Shown: positions 55,930 through 64,000, counted from the first letter of the stretch. The stretch is 64,000 bases of DNA from Aliiroseovarius lamellibrachiae (GCF_018599245.1 NZ_JAHEVJ010000004.1:62001-126000), one strand, 5' to 3'. Numbers and translations are program-made. The notes: generated by a model from the sequence alone, not told the origin.

Positions 55930-57159
55930 TTACGAGGCAGAGAATTTCAAAAGCTTGATGGCCGCAAAGTCGCTTACATCACCGCCAACACGTTTGGTGG
56001 CATAGAAAAGAACATGCGGTTTGGCCGAGAACGGGTCACGCAGGATGCGTGTATCTGGGCGTTCGGCAATGGTGTAACCGGCTGCAAAATCACCAAAGGC
56101 AATCGACAGGCTGTCGGCGGCCACATCGGGCATATCTTCTGCGACAACAACGGGATAGCCCATCAGGCGCGCTGGTTCACCAGCAACGGTCGAGTCGGTC
56201 CAAAGGAAACGACCATCCGCGTCTTTCAGCTTGCGCACACCACCCACGGTTTTTGAGTTCATGACAAACGCAGCGTTCGCACGGTACTCAGCACCCAATG
56301 CATAGATCAGATCAATAATCGCATCGGCAGGGTTCGAGGCATCAAAATCACCCGCTGCACCGGTGGCAACATAGCCAAGATTGCCCCAGTCATGGCTGTC
56401 ATTTTCAACAGTCGTATGGGTCAAAATACCTTTGGGTTTGTCTACACCATCACCGTTGATAAAGGCCGCCGCTTCGGCGCGGGCAAATTTATCCGCGATA
56501 CGGCCAGCCAACCAGGTTTCAATATCAAAGGCTGCATCATCCAAAAGCCGCTGAGATGCCTTTGGCAGAGCCGACAGTTCGTGCAACGGAATGGCGATGC
56601 GCTCGATGGTTGGCGAACCTGTTTCGGCAGAAGCACCCGTTTCGGTGGCCCAACCGCTTTCAAGATCACCGCGATCAATCAGCACGTCATAAGAGGTGCC
56701 TTCGACATTCACGACATTGGCAATTGCGCGCAGCGACGCCGTGCCATTCAGCACGCCTTTGATGGTGTCAGCGGTTTGCGGATCCACCAGATAACCGCCA
56801 TCAGCGGCAACTGCAGTCGACATGCCCTTGGCATCCAGTTCGATTCCGCGCAGGCCATCGTCGTCACCGGAACGAACGTAAGCTTCAAACGCTTTTTGAT
56901 GGGGGGCGCCAAGGTCAGTTTCAGCGGCCAGGTGCGGACGGGCCGCGTTCAGTTGAGATTTGCGATCCAGCATGGTCAGTCGCTCTTCCTGTTGTTGAAG
57001 TTTAATGGAAATTTCAGATTGAAACTCTTTGATATCGCTCACGAAACCGGTCAGTGCGGTCTTCACCTCGGTGGCAGCATTCGGTGCCACGGACAGGTCT
57101 GCGGAGGGGCCAGAAGGCACACCTTCCTTGCCCAGAGCTTTCGTCTCTTTCTCGCTCAT
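55930..57159 (-). CDS. GTA major capsid protein (gp5-like, HK97 fold)
   Basis: This 409-residue protein has an N-terminal delta-like coiled coil (about 28-80, VKTALTGFVSDIKEFQSEISIKLQQQ) expected to be removed by the gp4 protease, and an HK97 capsid core (HQKAFEAYVRSGDDDG, SYDVLIDRGDLESGWATETGA, LSALPKASQRLLDDAAFDIETWL and VVAEDMPDVAADSLSIAFGDF). The start follows AAGGA. It forms the shell of the particle and should be needed in excess; a long spacer with a hairpin follows the gene. Confidence 0.95.
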   Translation of the reverse strand: MSEKETKALGKEGVPSGPSADLSVAPNAATEVKTALTGFVSDIKEFQSEISIKLQQQEERLTMLDRKSQLNAARPHLAAETDLGAPHQKAFEAYVRSGDDDGLRGIELDAKGMSTAVAADGGYLVDPQTADTIKGVLNGTASLRAIANVVNVEGTSYDVLIDRGDLESGWATETGASAETGSPTIERIAIPLHELSALPKASQRLLDDAAFDIETWLAGRIADKFARAEAAAFINGDGVDKPKGILTHTTVENDSHDWGNLGYVATGAAGDFDASNPADAIIDLIYALGAEYRANAAFVMNSKTVGGVRKLKDADGRFLWTDSTVAGEPARLMGYPVVVAEDMPDVAADSLSIAFGDFAAGYTIAERPDTRILRDPFSAKPHVLFYATKRVGGDVSDFAAIKLLKFSAS

Positions 57160-57194
57160 GAATAGGTCCTTGATAAAAGGTTCAGATCACTGGC

Positions 57195-57764
57195 TCAGCT
57201 GTCGCCTGCCAGTATTTGGCGCGCGTCTTGAATGGCCGCGGCCAGTTCACACAGAAGGGGTTCTTCGCCTTGGGTTTCCCCTTTGGCCCCCACCCGTGCA
57301 CTGGGCAACATCGGGAATGTGACAAGTGACACCTCCCAAAGCTCCAGCTCGCTCAAGAGCCGTTGGCCCTTGTCGTTCTTTGTGGCTTTCACGGTGCGAT
57401 ATCCAATGGAAAGACCATCCATCGCACCCGCCTCGATCAATGCCGCCGCTTCTTTTCCGCGTGCAACATCAAGCAAAATACGTCCTTTGACATATAGCCC
57501 TCGGGCGTCTTCTTTGACCTCATCCCAAACGCCAATGGGCTGGTTTGGGTCGTGTTGCCAAAGCATCTTTACGCCGCGTCCCTTTTGGGCGAGCGCACGC
57601 AAGCTTTTGCCGTAAGCACCAGACAGGACAATATCATTGCCATTGTCCACCTCTCCAAAGTAGCTCGCATAGCCTTCAATCGCCACGCCATCTTCGGTGT
57701 GCACAGCCTCTTCCAGCCGAGCAAATTTATGCTCCAGGCCCATATCAATGTGTTTATCGCTCAT
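57195..57764 (-). CDS. GTA prohead protease (gp4-like, HK97 family)
   Basis: This 189-residue protein starts at ATG 57764 with AAGGAGG upstream. It is an HK97-type serine protease: IEGYASYFGEVDNGNDIVLSGAY, catalytic H71 in MLWQHDPNQPIG, and S119 in AMDGLSIGYR. It trims the capsid N-terminus during head maturation. It follows the portal gene by ten bases; the small orfg3.5 of R. capsulatus is not present in between. Confidence 0.93.
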   Translation of the reverse strand: MSDKHIDMGLEHKFARLEEAVHTEDGVAIEGYASYFGEVDNGNDIVLSGAYGKSLRALAQKGRGVKMLWQHDPNQPIGVWDEVKEDARGLYVKGRILLDVARGKEAAALIEAGAMDGLSIGYRTVKATKNDKGQRLLSELELWEVSLVTFPMLPSARVGAKGETQGEEPLLCELAAAIQDARQILAGDS

Positions 57765-57774
57765 GCCAACCTCC

Positions 57775-58956
57775 TTATTTCTCATCTTCAGAAAGCTTGG
57801 GCAGGCCCAAAATCACGCGTTTTTCGGCATCTGATAAAAAGCTTGCCTCGGACACACGTTTCCATTGCTGGTCACGCTCTGCCGCTAGTGCAGGCACCTG
57901 ATCCAAATCCGGCTTCAAAAACACAGCTTCGCCAGTAAATTCGCTTAGCCAGTGCCCAACGCTTGCAGCAACGCGCGTCACCAAAGGCACAACTGTCAGG
58001 CGATAAAACGCGCGGCTGGCTTCTTGGTAATTTGCGTACGTCGCATCGCCCGGAATACCGATCAGCATCGGGGGAACCCCAAAGGCCTGAGCAATCTCAC
58101 GCGCGGCGGCTTCTTTGGTCTTTTGGAACTCCATATCCGACGGAGAGAACCCCATTGGCTTCCAATCCAATCCGCCTTCCAAAAGCATGGGGCGACCCGC
58201 ATTCCGCGCACCCACATGATGGGATTCCATCTCGTTCAGCAAGCGATCATATTGATCCGCAGACATCTGAGCTTGTCCATCCAAACCCTTGTAAACAATG
58301 GCACCAGAAGGACGTGCTGCATTATCCAACAACGCCTTTGACCAACTGCTCGCGGCGTTATGCACATCAATCGCCGTGGCCGCGGCCTGTAAAGGGGACA
58401 ACCCATAATGGTCATCCTGCGGGTGGAAGCTTTTGATATGGCACACAGGACTTGGGCCATTGCCCAAATGGAAACGATGTTTGCGCGCACCAACGGTATA
58501 GTCATACGCAACAGGCCAACCATCCGCGCCAGGCACCAGGCTCATCCGATCTGAACGCAAGACATGCAGCTCGAGCAGCGTGCCATCTTCGCCAGAGACA
58601 GCTTCGATATAGCCGTTGCCCGTGAGTGTCAGTTGGCCAAACAACGCCTCAAACAATTCAGCCCTGCCCTGTGCTGTGTTCGGACGAGACAGCAAATCAA
58701 GCATAGGGTGCGCCTCATACCGACGTTCGGTATCTTGCAAAACAATCGGCAGGGCCGCTGCGGCTTCGGCGATGAGCTTTACGGAACGAAAGCCCACAGG
58801 GTTCGCCGCAAATCCAGTTTTGGTCAGGCTGACCACGTCACGCGGGCTCCAGGCCACACGTCCAGATCCCTGATAAGCAATGACAGGGCCGGTCGCAGAT
58901 GCCTTGGTTTCTGGCACCGCCTCTGCTCCGTCGCGCTTCAGAAAGTTAAAAACCAT
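57775..58956 (-). CDS. GTA portal protein (gp3-like)
   Basis: This 393-residue HK97-type portal has NPVGFRSVKLIAEAAAALPIV, GLSPLQAAATAIDVHNAASSWSKALLDNAARPSGA, MLLEGGLDWKPMGFSPSDMEF, and FGVPPMLIGIPGDATYANYQEASRAFY. The portal ring is the gate through which the terminase loads DNA. RBS GAGGAG precedes ATG 58956. A 181-base spacer separates it from the terminase gene, unusual in a cluster that otherwise overlaps. Confidence 0.94.
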   Translation of the reverse strand: MVFNFLKRDGAEAVPETKASATGPVIAYQGSGRVAWSPRDVVSLTKTGFAANPVGFRSVKLIAEAAAALPIVLQDTERRYEAHPMLDLLSRPNTAQGRAELFEALFGQLTLTGNGYIEAVSGEDGTLLELHVLRSDRMSLVPGADGWPVAYDYTVGARKHRFHLGNGPSPVCHIKSFHPQDDHYGLSPLQAAATAIDVHNAASSWSKALLDNAARPSGAIVYKGLDGQAQMSADQYDRLLNEMESHHVGARNAGRPMLLEGGLDWKPMGFSPSDMEFQKTKEAAAREIAQAFGVPPMLIGIPGDATYANYQEASRAFYRLTVVPLVTRVAASVGHWLSEFTGEAVFLKPDLDQVPALAAERDQQWKRVSEASFLSDAEKRVILGLPKLSEDEK

Positions 58957-59123
58957 ATTCAGGCTCTCCTCGCTTCAGGCTGCCAATTGGCAAGCCGTTC
59001 CCGGCCTGACGCACGCTTGATGCGCCAGCCTAGGTAAATCTTTGTTCTTCGTGGGGTGGTCAGGATGCCGGTTCAATCTGCCGCAGCACCCTGCCTTTCG
59101 ATGTTTTGCAATTTGCCAGAGAG

Positions 59124-59143
59124 GGTTAAAAAAGAGTTTAACC
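59124..59143 (-). other. Hairpin overlapping the terminase stop
   Basis: On the minus strand GGTTAAA (59143-59137), loop CTCTTT, TTTAACC (59130-59124). The 7-bp perfect stem includes the terminase TAA stop and is T-rich at its 3' arm, so weak termination or attenuation is possible. Confidence 0.45.
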
Positions 59144-60487
59144 TAGCGTGCGCACCGATGGCCTGCTCCAGTTCGCAACAGGGGCAATCATCAGTTCGTG
59201 CAGCGCCCAGACCAATGCATCAAGGCGATCGGGGCTTCCTTTGCCCTCATAACCATTAGGGGTCATGCGACACATCTGGTCTTCGAGGTCACCAAAATGA
59301 CCGGCATGATGCACCTTGCCTTGCTCATAAAGCGCCGCAATGGGTTCTGCGCGCTGCGATTTTCCCCGGCTGGCACGCACCGCGCGATAGGGAACAGATG
59401 GGTCAATGGATTGGATCACATCCCGCACCAGATCCCCGCCCTGATTGACCTCAGCAACCAAACGATCCGCGTTATGCCGCGTCATCGCCTTTAATGCGGC
59501 TTGCGCCCATTCCGTTGGCGAGGCCGCTTGAACCGTCGCATCCTCAAGCACATAGGCCCGCCAATCCTTTGGGTGCCCCTCTGTTACAGCGCCGACAACC
59601 ACAATGCCGCATTCATCAGACCCTTTATTGGCCGTCACCGAGGGATCCACCGCGACAATCACCCTGTTAAAGTCGGGCAATTCCCCGTCCTGCCGCGCGG
59701 CATCAATGGATTTAAGCGACCACATCGCCCCCTCGACATCATCGAGCAAAACGCCATCAAGCTCCTGCCGCCCCAAATGTGATCCCGCATAACGGTTTCG
59801 CACTTCTTCAAGGAAACTTTTGGCAAGATAGGCACGGTTTGCTTCTGTCGGAGCATGCGTCGTCACGGTTGATGGATTGGCGAGAATGTCTTTCAAGACG
59901 CCCACGTTGCGTGGTGTTGTCGTAATGACCTGACGTGGGTGTTCCCCCAGCCGCAGCCCAAACTGCAGCATATCCCAGGTTTCTTCAGCTTTTTTCCACT
60001 TGGCCAATTCATCCACCCAAGCCGCATCAAATTGCGGGCCACGCAACCCTTCAGGGTCATGGGCCGAAAAGACCTGAGCGACGGCACCATTGGGCCATAC
60101 AAGTTGTTTTCGGGTGGCAACCCATTCCGGGCGCCGGTCCGGGGGAGAGCAGGCAATAATTCCGCTCTCTCCAAACACCATCACTTCGCGGGTCTGATCA
60201 ACGGTTTCACCGATCAAAGCCACGCGCCGCGAGCGGCCAGGGTCCATCGGCCCCGCCCCCTCAACCTCGGAACGAACCCATTCGGATCCGGCGCGGGTTT
60301 TTCCCGCCCCGCGCCCCCCCATAATGACCCAGCTGCGCCAATTCCCAGCCGGGGGGACTTGATGTGGCAAAGCCCAGAACTCAAAAATATATGGCAATGC
60401 GGCCAACGCCCCATCACTCAGATCATTCAGGAACATCTCTTGTTCTTTGGGCGTTGCGCAAGCAAGCCAATCTGCGCCCGATCTCAT
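59138..60487 (-). CDS. GTA large terminase (gp2-like)
   Basis: This 449-residue packaging motor starts best at ATG 60487 (MRSGADWLACATPKEQ), the ending of the upstream overlap that homologues share; ATG 60436 would give 432 residues, and longer frames run through gp1. Walker A is in VIMGGRGAGKTRAG at about residues 54-67, with DAAWVDELAKWKK as Walker B region and ITTTPRNV coupling motif. The RNase-H-like nuclease half follows (VIVAVDPSVTANKGSDECGI, DRLDALVWAL). GTA terminases package host DNA without site preference. It overlaps gp1 by 65 bases. Confidence 0.9.
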   Translation of the reverse strand: MRSGADWLACATPKEQEMFLNDLSDGALAALPYIFEFWALPHQVPPAGNWRSWVIMGGRGAGKTRAGSEWVRSEVEGAGPMDPGRSRRVALIGETVDQTREVMVFGESGIIACSPPDRRPEWVATRKQLVWPNGAVAQVFSAHDPEGLRGPQFDAAWVDELAKWKKAEETWDMLQFGLRLGEHPRQVITTTPRNVGVLKDILANPSTVTTHAPTEANRAYLAKSFLEEVRNRYAGSHLGRQELDGVLLDDVEGAMWSLKSIDAARQDGELPDFNRVIVAVDPSVTANKGSDECGIVVVGAVTEGHPKDWRAYVLEDATVQAASPTEWAQAALKAMTRHNADRLVAEVNQGGDLVRDVIQSIDPSVPYRAVRASRGKSQRAEPIAALYEQGKVHHAGHFGDLEDQMCRMTPNGYEGKGSPDRLDALVWALHELMIAPVANWSRPSVRTLG

Positions 60488-60764
60488 CTCGGGACGCAAC
60501 AAGGTCGAGCTCGCCTCCGCCTTGTCCGTCGGAAATATTTTTGCCGGATTGCTCAAGTCGCTTCCTTTCATCAAATATATTTTGAACGGCTTTGCGAAGC
60601 TCGCTGGCCGTTTTGGCCAATCCTGTCGATCCTTCGCCATCGTTCATTTTCGCCACTTCCAATTGGCGCTCTAACTCCTTCAAAACACGAAAGAAGAGAT
60701 CGTTTGCGACCCCCAAGAAATCAGGGGAAGGTGCATCTTCTCCAAAAGGCGTATTATTGCTCAT
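60423..60764 (-). CDS. GTA small terminase (gp1-like)
   Basis: This 113-residue protein starts at ATG 60764 (MSNNTPFGED); a frame reaching further upstream crosses a terminator-like hairpin and is rejected. It is mostly helical, with FLGVANDLFFRVLKELERQLEV and LAKTASELRKAVQNIFDERKRLEQ as two long helices. It matches RcGTA gp1, a small terminase that lacks the usual DNA-binding HTH, consistent with random packaging. It is the first gene of the cluster. Confidence 0.85.
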   Translation of the reverse strand: MSNNTPFGEDAPSPDFLGVANDLFFRVLKELERQLEVAKMNDGEGSTGLAKTASELRKAVQNIFDERKRLEQSGKNISDGQGGGELDLVASRDEIGRRLACLRNAQRTRDVPE

Positions 60765-60812
60765 GTGTTCGTGTCTGCCTCTCATGCTCTTGTCCGCACG
60801 AGCGACATGAAA

Positions 60813-60842
60813 AACGGCCCGAAGCACGAGGCTTGGGCCGTT
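60813..60842 (-). terminator. Intrinsic hairpin between mltG and gp1
   Basis: On the minus strand AACGGCCC pairs with GGGCCGTT (8 bp), extended inside by aagc/gctt, and is followed by T5. It is either the mltG terminator or a leader attenuator of the GTA operon. Confidence 0.8.
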
Positions 60843-60868
60843 CATTCACGTCTTCTAGCGTAGTTAAG

Positions 60869-60897
60869 ACCCTATCCGGGACCGTGCGTTCCGTCAA
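60869..60897 (-). promoter_or_regulatory. Candidate promoter upstream of the GTA operon
   Basis: On the minus strand TTGACG (60897-60892), a 17-base spacer, then TAGGGT (60874-60869). It lies upstream of the 60813-60842 hairpin, so a transcript from it would carry the hairpin in its leader. The -10 match is poor. Confidence 0.4.
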
Positions 60898-60938
60898 ATC
60901 TGAGGGAAGCAACAGCGCACGGGAGAGAAAGGTCTTAT

Positions 60939-62099
60939 TTACTGATTGGCGCGCTGCGCTTCAAGTTCACGCCACTTGGCAACATTGGCGTTATGCTCTT
61001 GCAAGGTTGTCGCAAATGCATGTCCCCCAGTGCCATCAGCAACAAAGAACAAAAAGTCCGTTTGATCCGGGTTCAACGCCGCTTCAATGGCTTGACGCCC
61101 TGGGTTTGCGATCGGTGACGGGGGCAACCCGTCGATCACATAGGTGTTGAAGGGCGTTTCGCGGCGCAGTTCAGACTGACGCAATCCACGGCCAAGCGCC
61201 CCTTGCCCTTTGGTAATACCGTAAATCACGGTTGGGTCGGTTTGCAGGCGCATACTCTTGTTCAAGCGGTTCACAAACACGCTCGCCACTTGACGGCGCT
61301 CAGCGGCAACTCCGGTTTCCTTCTCAACAATGGACGCCATGATCAGCGCCTGTTCTGGGCTGTCATAGGGCAAGCCCTCTGCACGAGCCTCCCAAGCCGC
61401 ACTCAGGATGGCGTCTTGGCTGGCCTGCATCGCAGCAATCAGATCTGCACGCTTCGCACCGGGTCGCACTTCGTAACTGTCTGGTGCCAGGCTACCTTCC
61501 GAGGGAACCTCGGCCACATCACCCGACATAAAATCAGCAAGCTTCAGGCTTTCCACGATTTGCCAGCTGGTCACACCTTCGGCGATTGCGATGCGATACC
61601 GCGTATCGTCTTCGGCGCGCATCGCAACATAATTCTCTGGCAGGGCCCCCTCCAACTCTGCCGGCTTGAACTCAGTCGAAACCGAGTATTCTTGGGTTGC
61701 CGGGTCAAGTTCGCGCACTTGCATCACGGCGGTCAGAACACCCACGCGGTACAAGATCTCTGTCCCACAAGTAGAGGCCCCACCACGGGTTACAATGTCC
61801 AAGATCTCGCTCATCGACGCCCCCTCGGGCACAAGGAACGATCCTGCTTTCAAAAGGCTCGACTTATCGGAATATTCAATGCCAACGCGGAAAATCGACG
61901 CCGACGAAATGGCGCCCATATCCGACAACCGGTCCGAAACCCGCGAGAAATTAGACCCTTTATCGACCTTAAGGCACACAGCCTGTTCAAGTGGGCCAGG
62001 TTGAGAAAACTCTCGTTTCCCCCACGCAATCATCCCAACTCCAACGATAAGGATCGCAATAAACAGTGTCAGCGCGTTAGACGCAATGTGACGCCACAT
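60939..62099 (-). CDS. mltG: Endolytic murein transglycosylase MltG
   Basis: This 386-residue inner-membrane protein has a single N-terminal helix (LFIAILIVGVGMIAW, residues about 12-26), a LysM-like region (KVDKGSNFSRVSDRL) and the YceG catalytic domain with the glutamate in ASIVEKETGVAAERR and the conserved TDPTVIYGI and NTYVIDGLPPSPIANPG loops. It cuts nascent glycan strands and is thought to end glycan synthesis. The start overlaps the fabF stop (TGATG), the usual fabF-mltG arrangement. Confidence 0.94.
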   Translation of the reverse strand: MWRHIASNALTLFIAILIVGVGMIAWGKREFSQPGPLEQAVCLKVDKGSNFSRVSDRLSDMGAISSASIFRVGIEYSDKSSLLKAGSFLVPEGASMSEILDIVTRGGASTCGTEILYRVGVLTAVMQVRELDPATQEYSVSTEFKPAELEGALPENYVAMRAEDDTRYRIAIAEGVTSWQIVESLKLADFMSGDVAEVPSEGSLAPDSYEVRPGAKRADLIAAMQASQDAILSAAWEARAEGLPYDSPEQALIMASIVEKETGVAAERRQVASVFVNRLNKSMRLQTDPTVIYGITKGQGALGRGLRQSELRRETPFNTYVIDGLPPSPIANPGRQAIEAALNPDQTDFLFFVADGTGGHAFATTLQEHNANVAKWRELEAQRANQ

Positions 62100-63361
62100 C
62101 AGTCCGTGACCTTCCCCATGACAAGGCTGGCGTTGGTGCCGCCAAAGCCAAAGCTGTTGGACAAGACCACATTGATCTCGCGCTCTTCTGCTTTGTTGGC
62201 CGCCAAGCTCAAACGCGGCTTAACCGCCGGATTGTCGAGGTTAATCGTTGGCGGGGCAATCTGATCACGCATCGCCAGCACACAGAAAATCGCCTCAACC
62301 GCCCCCGCAGCCCCAAGAAGGTGGCCGATCGAGCTTTTAGTCGAGCTCATGGTTACCTTTTCGGCAGCATCCCCGAGCAAGCGTTCCACCGCCTTCAGTT
62401 CCACAGCGTCCGCCATCGTCGATGTTCCATGCGCGTTGATATAATCAACATCAGCAGGTTCCAAACCCGCGCGAGCAAGTGCCGCTTCCATCGCACGGAA
62501 CCCACCATCACCATCCTCAGAAGGTGCGGTGATGTGATAGGCGTCGCCAGACAAACCATAGCCCAGCACTTCGGCATAAATCTTGGCCCCGCGCGCTTTG
62601 GCATGTTCATATTCTTCCAGCACCACAATGCCGGCGCCCTCGCCCATAACAAACCCATCGCGGTCTTCGTCATATGGGCGGCTTGCGGCTTGTGGATCAT
62701 CTTCGCGTTTGGTGGACAAGGCTTTACACGCATTGAAGCCCGCAATGCCGATCTCACAAATTGCGGCTTCTGCGCCACCAGCAACCATCACATCAGCGTC
62801 GCCCAGCTGGATCAGCCGCGAAGCATCCCCAATCGCGTGCGCCCCTGTGGAACAGGCTGTCACGACAGCATGGTTGGGGCCTTTAAAGCCGTATTTGATC
62901 GACACCTGACCAGAAATCAGGTTGATCAAGGATCCGGGGATAAAGAACGGCGAGACACGACGCGGTCCGCGTTCATGCAGCAAAACAGCGGTGTCAGCGA
63001 TTGAGCTTAGCCCACCAATGCCCGATCCAATCATCACACCGGTGCGTAATTTATCCTCTTCCTCTTCAGGAAGCCAACCTGCGTCTTTCAACGCCATATC
63101 CGATGCCGCGATGCCGTAAAGGATGAAATCATCAACTTTACGCCGCTCTTTTGGAAGCATCCAATCATCAGGGTTAAAGGTTCCATCAGATCCATCACCC
63201 AACGGAACTTCACACGCATATTTCGTTGTCACACGAGATGCGTCGAATTTCGTAATCGGACCTGCGCCCGATTGCCCATCTAGAATACGTTTCCAGGTTT
63301 CTTCGACACCACATGCCAACGGTGACACCATGCCCAGACCTGTAACTACCACTCGACGCAT
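62099..63361 (-). CDS. fabF: Beta-ketoacyl-ACP synthase II
   Basis: This 420-residue condensing enzyme extends acyl chains with malonyl-ACP in fatty-acid synthesis. The catalytic triad is C170 in VVTACSTGAHA, H311 in INAHGTSTMADAVE and H347 in SSIGHLLGAAG. The start is ATG 63361, with GAAGGGG upstream; a longer frame adds 20 residues with no support. Gene order acpP, fabF, mltG is conserved in proteobacteria. Confidence 0.96.
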   Translation of the reverse strand: MRRVVVTGLGMVSPLACGVEETWKRILDGQSGAGPITKFDASRVTTKYACEVPLGDGSDGTFNPDDWMLPKERRKVDDFILYGIAASDMALKDAGWLPEEEEDKLRTGVMIGSGIGGLSSIADTAVLLHERGPRRVSPFFIPGSLINLISGQVSIKYGFKGPNHAVVTACSTGAHAIGDASRLIQLGDADVMVAGGAEAAICEIGIAGFNACKALSTKREDDPQAASRPYDEDRDGFVMGEGAGIVVLEEYEHAKARGAKIYAEVLGYGLSGDAYHITAPSEDGDGGFRAMEAALARAGLEPADVDYINAHGTSTMADAVELKAVERLLGDAAEKVTMSSTKSSIGHLLGAAGAVEAIFCVLAMRDQIAPPTINLDNPAVKPRLSLAANKAEEREINVVLSNSFGFGGTNASLVMGKVTD

Positions 63362-63488
63362 TTTGCAGCCCCTTCTCAGGAATTCTAATTGTTCCACGCT
63401 TGATAGCGCGGCACGGCACATCTGGGCAAGGCGTTTTCAACCAAACTGCGAAAGGTCGCGCACCCAAACATGACGTTAAATAAAAAGA

Positions 63489-63514
63489 AAACGGCGCCCC
63501 GGGAGGCGCCGTTT
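63489..63514 (-). terminator. Intrinsic hairpin between acpP and fabF
   Basis: aaacggcgcc (63489-63498) and ggcgccgttt (63505-63514) make a perfect 10-bp stem with a 6-base loop; the minus strand continues TCTTTTTATTT. Strong termination after acpP would let acpP be made in excess over fabF. Confidence 0.88.
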
Positions 63515-63537
63515 CCAAATGTCTCACCTAAAAAAGC

Positions 63538-63771
63538 TTAAGAAGCTTCGGTGATGAACTTTACAGCGTCGCCGAAAGTTTGAATTGTTTCAGCTGCATC
63601 GTCTGGAATTTCGATGCCGAACTCTTCTTCGAAAGCCATAACCAACTCTACGGTATCCAGGCTGTCAGCGCCAAGGTCGTCGATGAACGAAGCCGATTCC
63701 GTAACTTTGTCTTCTTCAACACCAAGGTGCTCAACAACGATTTTCTTCACACGATCTGCGACGTCGCTCAT
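63538..63771 (-). CDS. acpP: Acyl carrier protein
   Basis: This 77-residue acidic, helical protein carries growing acyl chains on a phosphopantetheine arm attached to S37 in the DSL motif (GADSLDTVE). Length and sequence are standard. GAGGA sits upstream of ATG 63771. Terminated separately from fabF, which agrees with the high cellular level of ACP. fabG, often just upstream, is outside the window. Confidence 0.97.
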   Translation of the reverse strand: MSDVADRVKKIVVEHLGVEEDKVTESASFIDDLGADSLDTVELVMAFEEEFGIEIPDDAAETIQTFGDAVKFITEAS

Positions 63772-63918
63772 GATAAATCCTCACGTTTTCAGGGCATCTG
63801 CCCTTTGCATTCCGGCCTAAGGCCATCTTTCATTTGGCCCTCATGGGCCGCTCAGTTTCCCGCGCGTCTAGCCGAGAACCCCAAACGTGCTTTCACAGCC
63901 GGGGAAAAACCTGCGCCG

Positions 63919-63946
63919 CCTATAACACATCACTAACAATAGGCAA
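63919..63946 (-). promoter_or_regulatory. Candidate promoter of acpP
   Basis: On the minus strand TTGCCT (63946-63941), 16 bases, TATAGG (63924-63919), leaving a leader of about 140 bases before acpP. The leader holds a small inverted repeat (ggccc/gggcc near 63836-63849). Confidence 0.45.
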
Positions 63947-64000
63947 ACGCTTTCCACCTTCAAGGGGGTGGAGGAATTGGCGCGCAAAAATACGCCAACC

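Larger units (their letters stand above)
46505..60764 (-). mobile_element. Gene transfer agent (RcGTA-type) structural gene cluster
   Basis: Seventeen consecutive minus-strand genes reproduce the Rhodobacter capsulatus GTA order gp1 to gp15 (with gp10.1) plus a small trailing gene. Unlike a prophage there is no integrase, repressor, replication or lysis gene, and no att-like direct repeats were noticed at the ends; the flanks are housekeeping genes (mltG and cysE). GTAs are phage-like particles that package random pieces of host DNA and pass them to relatives. Every module needed for head and tail is present and apparently intact. Head spikes, lysis genes and the activator GafA are encoded elsewhere in GTA producers. 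Confidence 0.93.

Noticed and set aside
60488-60640. Longer start for the large terminase
   Set aside because: It would overlap most of gp1; homologues begin near the SGADWLA segment.
46505-60764. Ordinary prophage
   Set aside because: No integrase, repressor, replication or lysis genes and no flanking direct repeats; order matches GTA clusters exactly.
59939-61150. A 403-codon plus-strand frame opposite the terminase and mltG
   Set aside because: It crosses two intergenic hairpins and is antisense to three recognised genes.
1-64000. tRNA, rRNA, CRISPR arrays, insertion sequences
   Set aside because: Read by eye on both strands; no cloverleaf with a GTTCRA arm, no regularly spaced repeats and no transposase-like protein were found. 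A computed scan could still detect a tRNA missed here.

Overview
The window is a piece of an alphaproteobacterial chromosome, almost certainly from the Rhodobacteraceae (Roseobacter group). The evidence is a complete Rhodobacter-capsulatus-type gene transfer agent (GTA) structural cluster, a lipoylated pyruvate dehydrogenase E1 beta subunit, CobS/CobT aerobic cobaltochelatase subunits, HemP behind an apparent iron-responsive box, and a Hint/RTX secreted protein of roseobacterial style. G+C looks moderate to high by eye (not computed). No tRNA, rRNA, CRISPR array or insertion sequence was recognised.

Layout. 1-4 kb: end of an aminotransferase, then a TetR gene divergent from a two-gene xanthine-oxidase-family molybdenum hydroxylase operon. 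4-6 kb: a 734-residue RTX/Hint secreted protein. 6-8.3 kb: a gamma-glutamyl-GABA hydrolase-like amidotransferase with an XRE-cupin regulator, then a fasciclin protein. 8.4-13.7 kb: a GlcG-like protein with malate synthase G, and aminopeptidase N. 13.8-26 kb: housekeeping genes (lysozyme-like lipoprotein, gatB, a U32 protein, DUF4177, bolA, a J-domain protein, cobS, a nuclease lipoprotein, cobT, aminopeptidase P, DUF427). 26-36.8 kb: anmK divergent from tyrS, an aminotransferase, ppiD-trpE, DUF3179, two cyclophilins and pgk. 37-40.9 kb: a TetR-SDR pair, a small ORF coupled to hemP, class I aldolase and an FtsB-like protein. 41-45 kb: pdhABC and a carboxymuconolactone decarboxylase-like protein. 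45-46 kb: cysE with a possible 24-residue membrane peptide.

From 60.8 down to 46.5 kb the minus strand carries the GTA cluster: small and large terminase, portal, prohead protease, capsid, head-tail adaptor, stopper, tail terminator, tail tube, two chaperone-type genes, tape measure, distal tail protein, hub, peptidase, megatron, and a small trailing gene. Genes are packed with ATGA/TGATG overlaps except at two spacers (TerL-portal and capsid-gp6), both holding hairpins. The cluster follows acpP-fabF-mltG on the same strand and ends before cysE.

No wholly new multi-gene system is evident. The most interesting items are the GTA cluster with its hairpin-bearing leader and spacers, the small ORF coupled to hemP, a structured region downstream of pgk, three near-ideal palindromic operator candidates, and a few very short possible genes.
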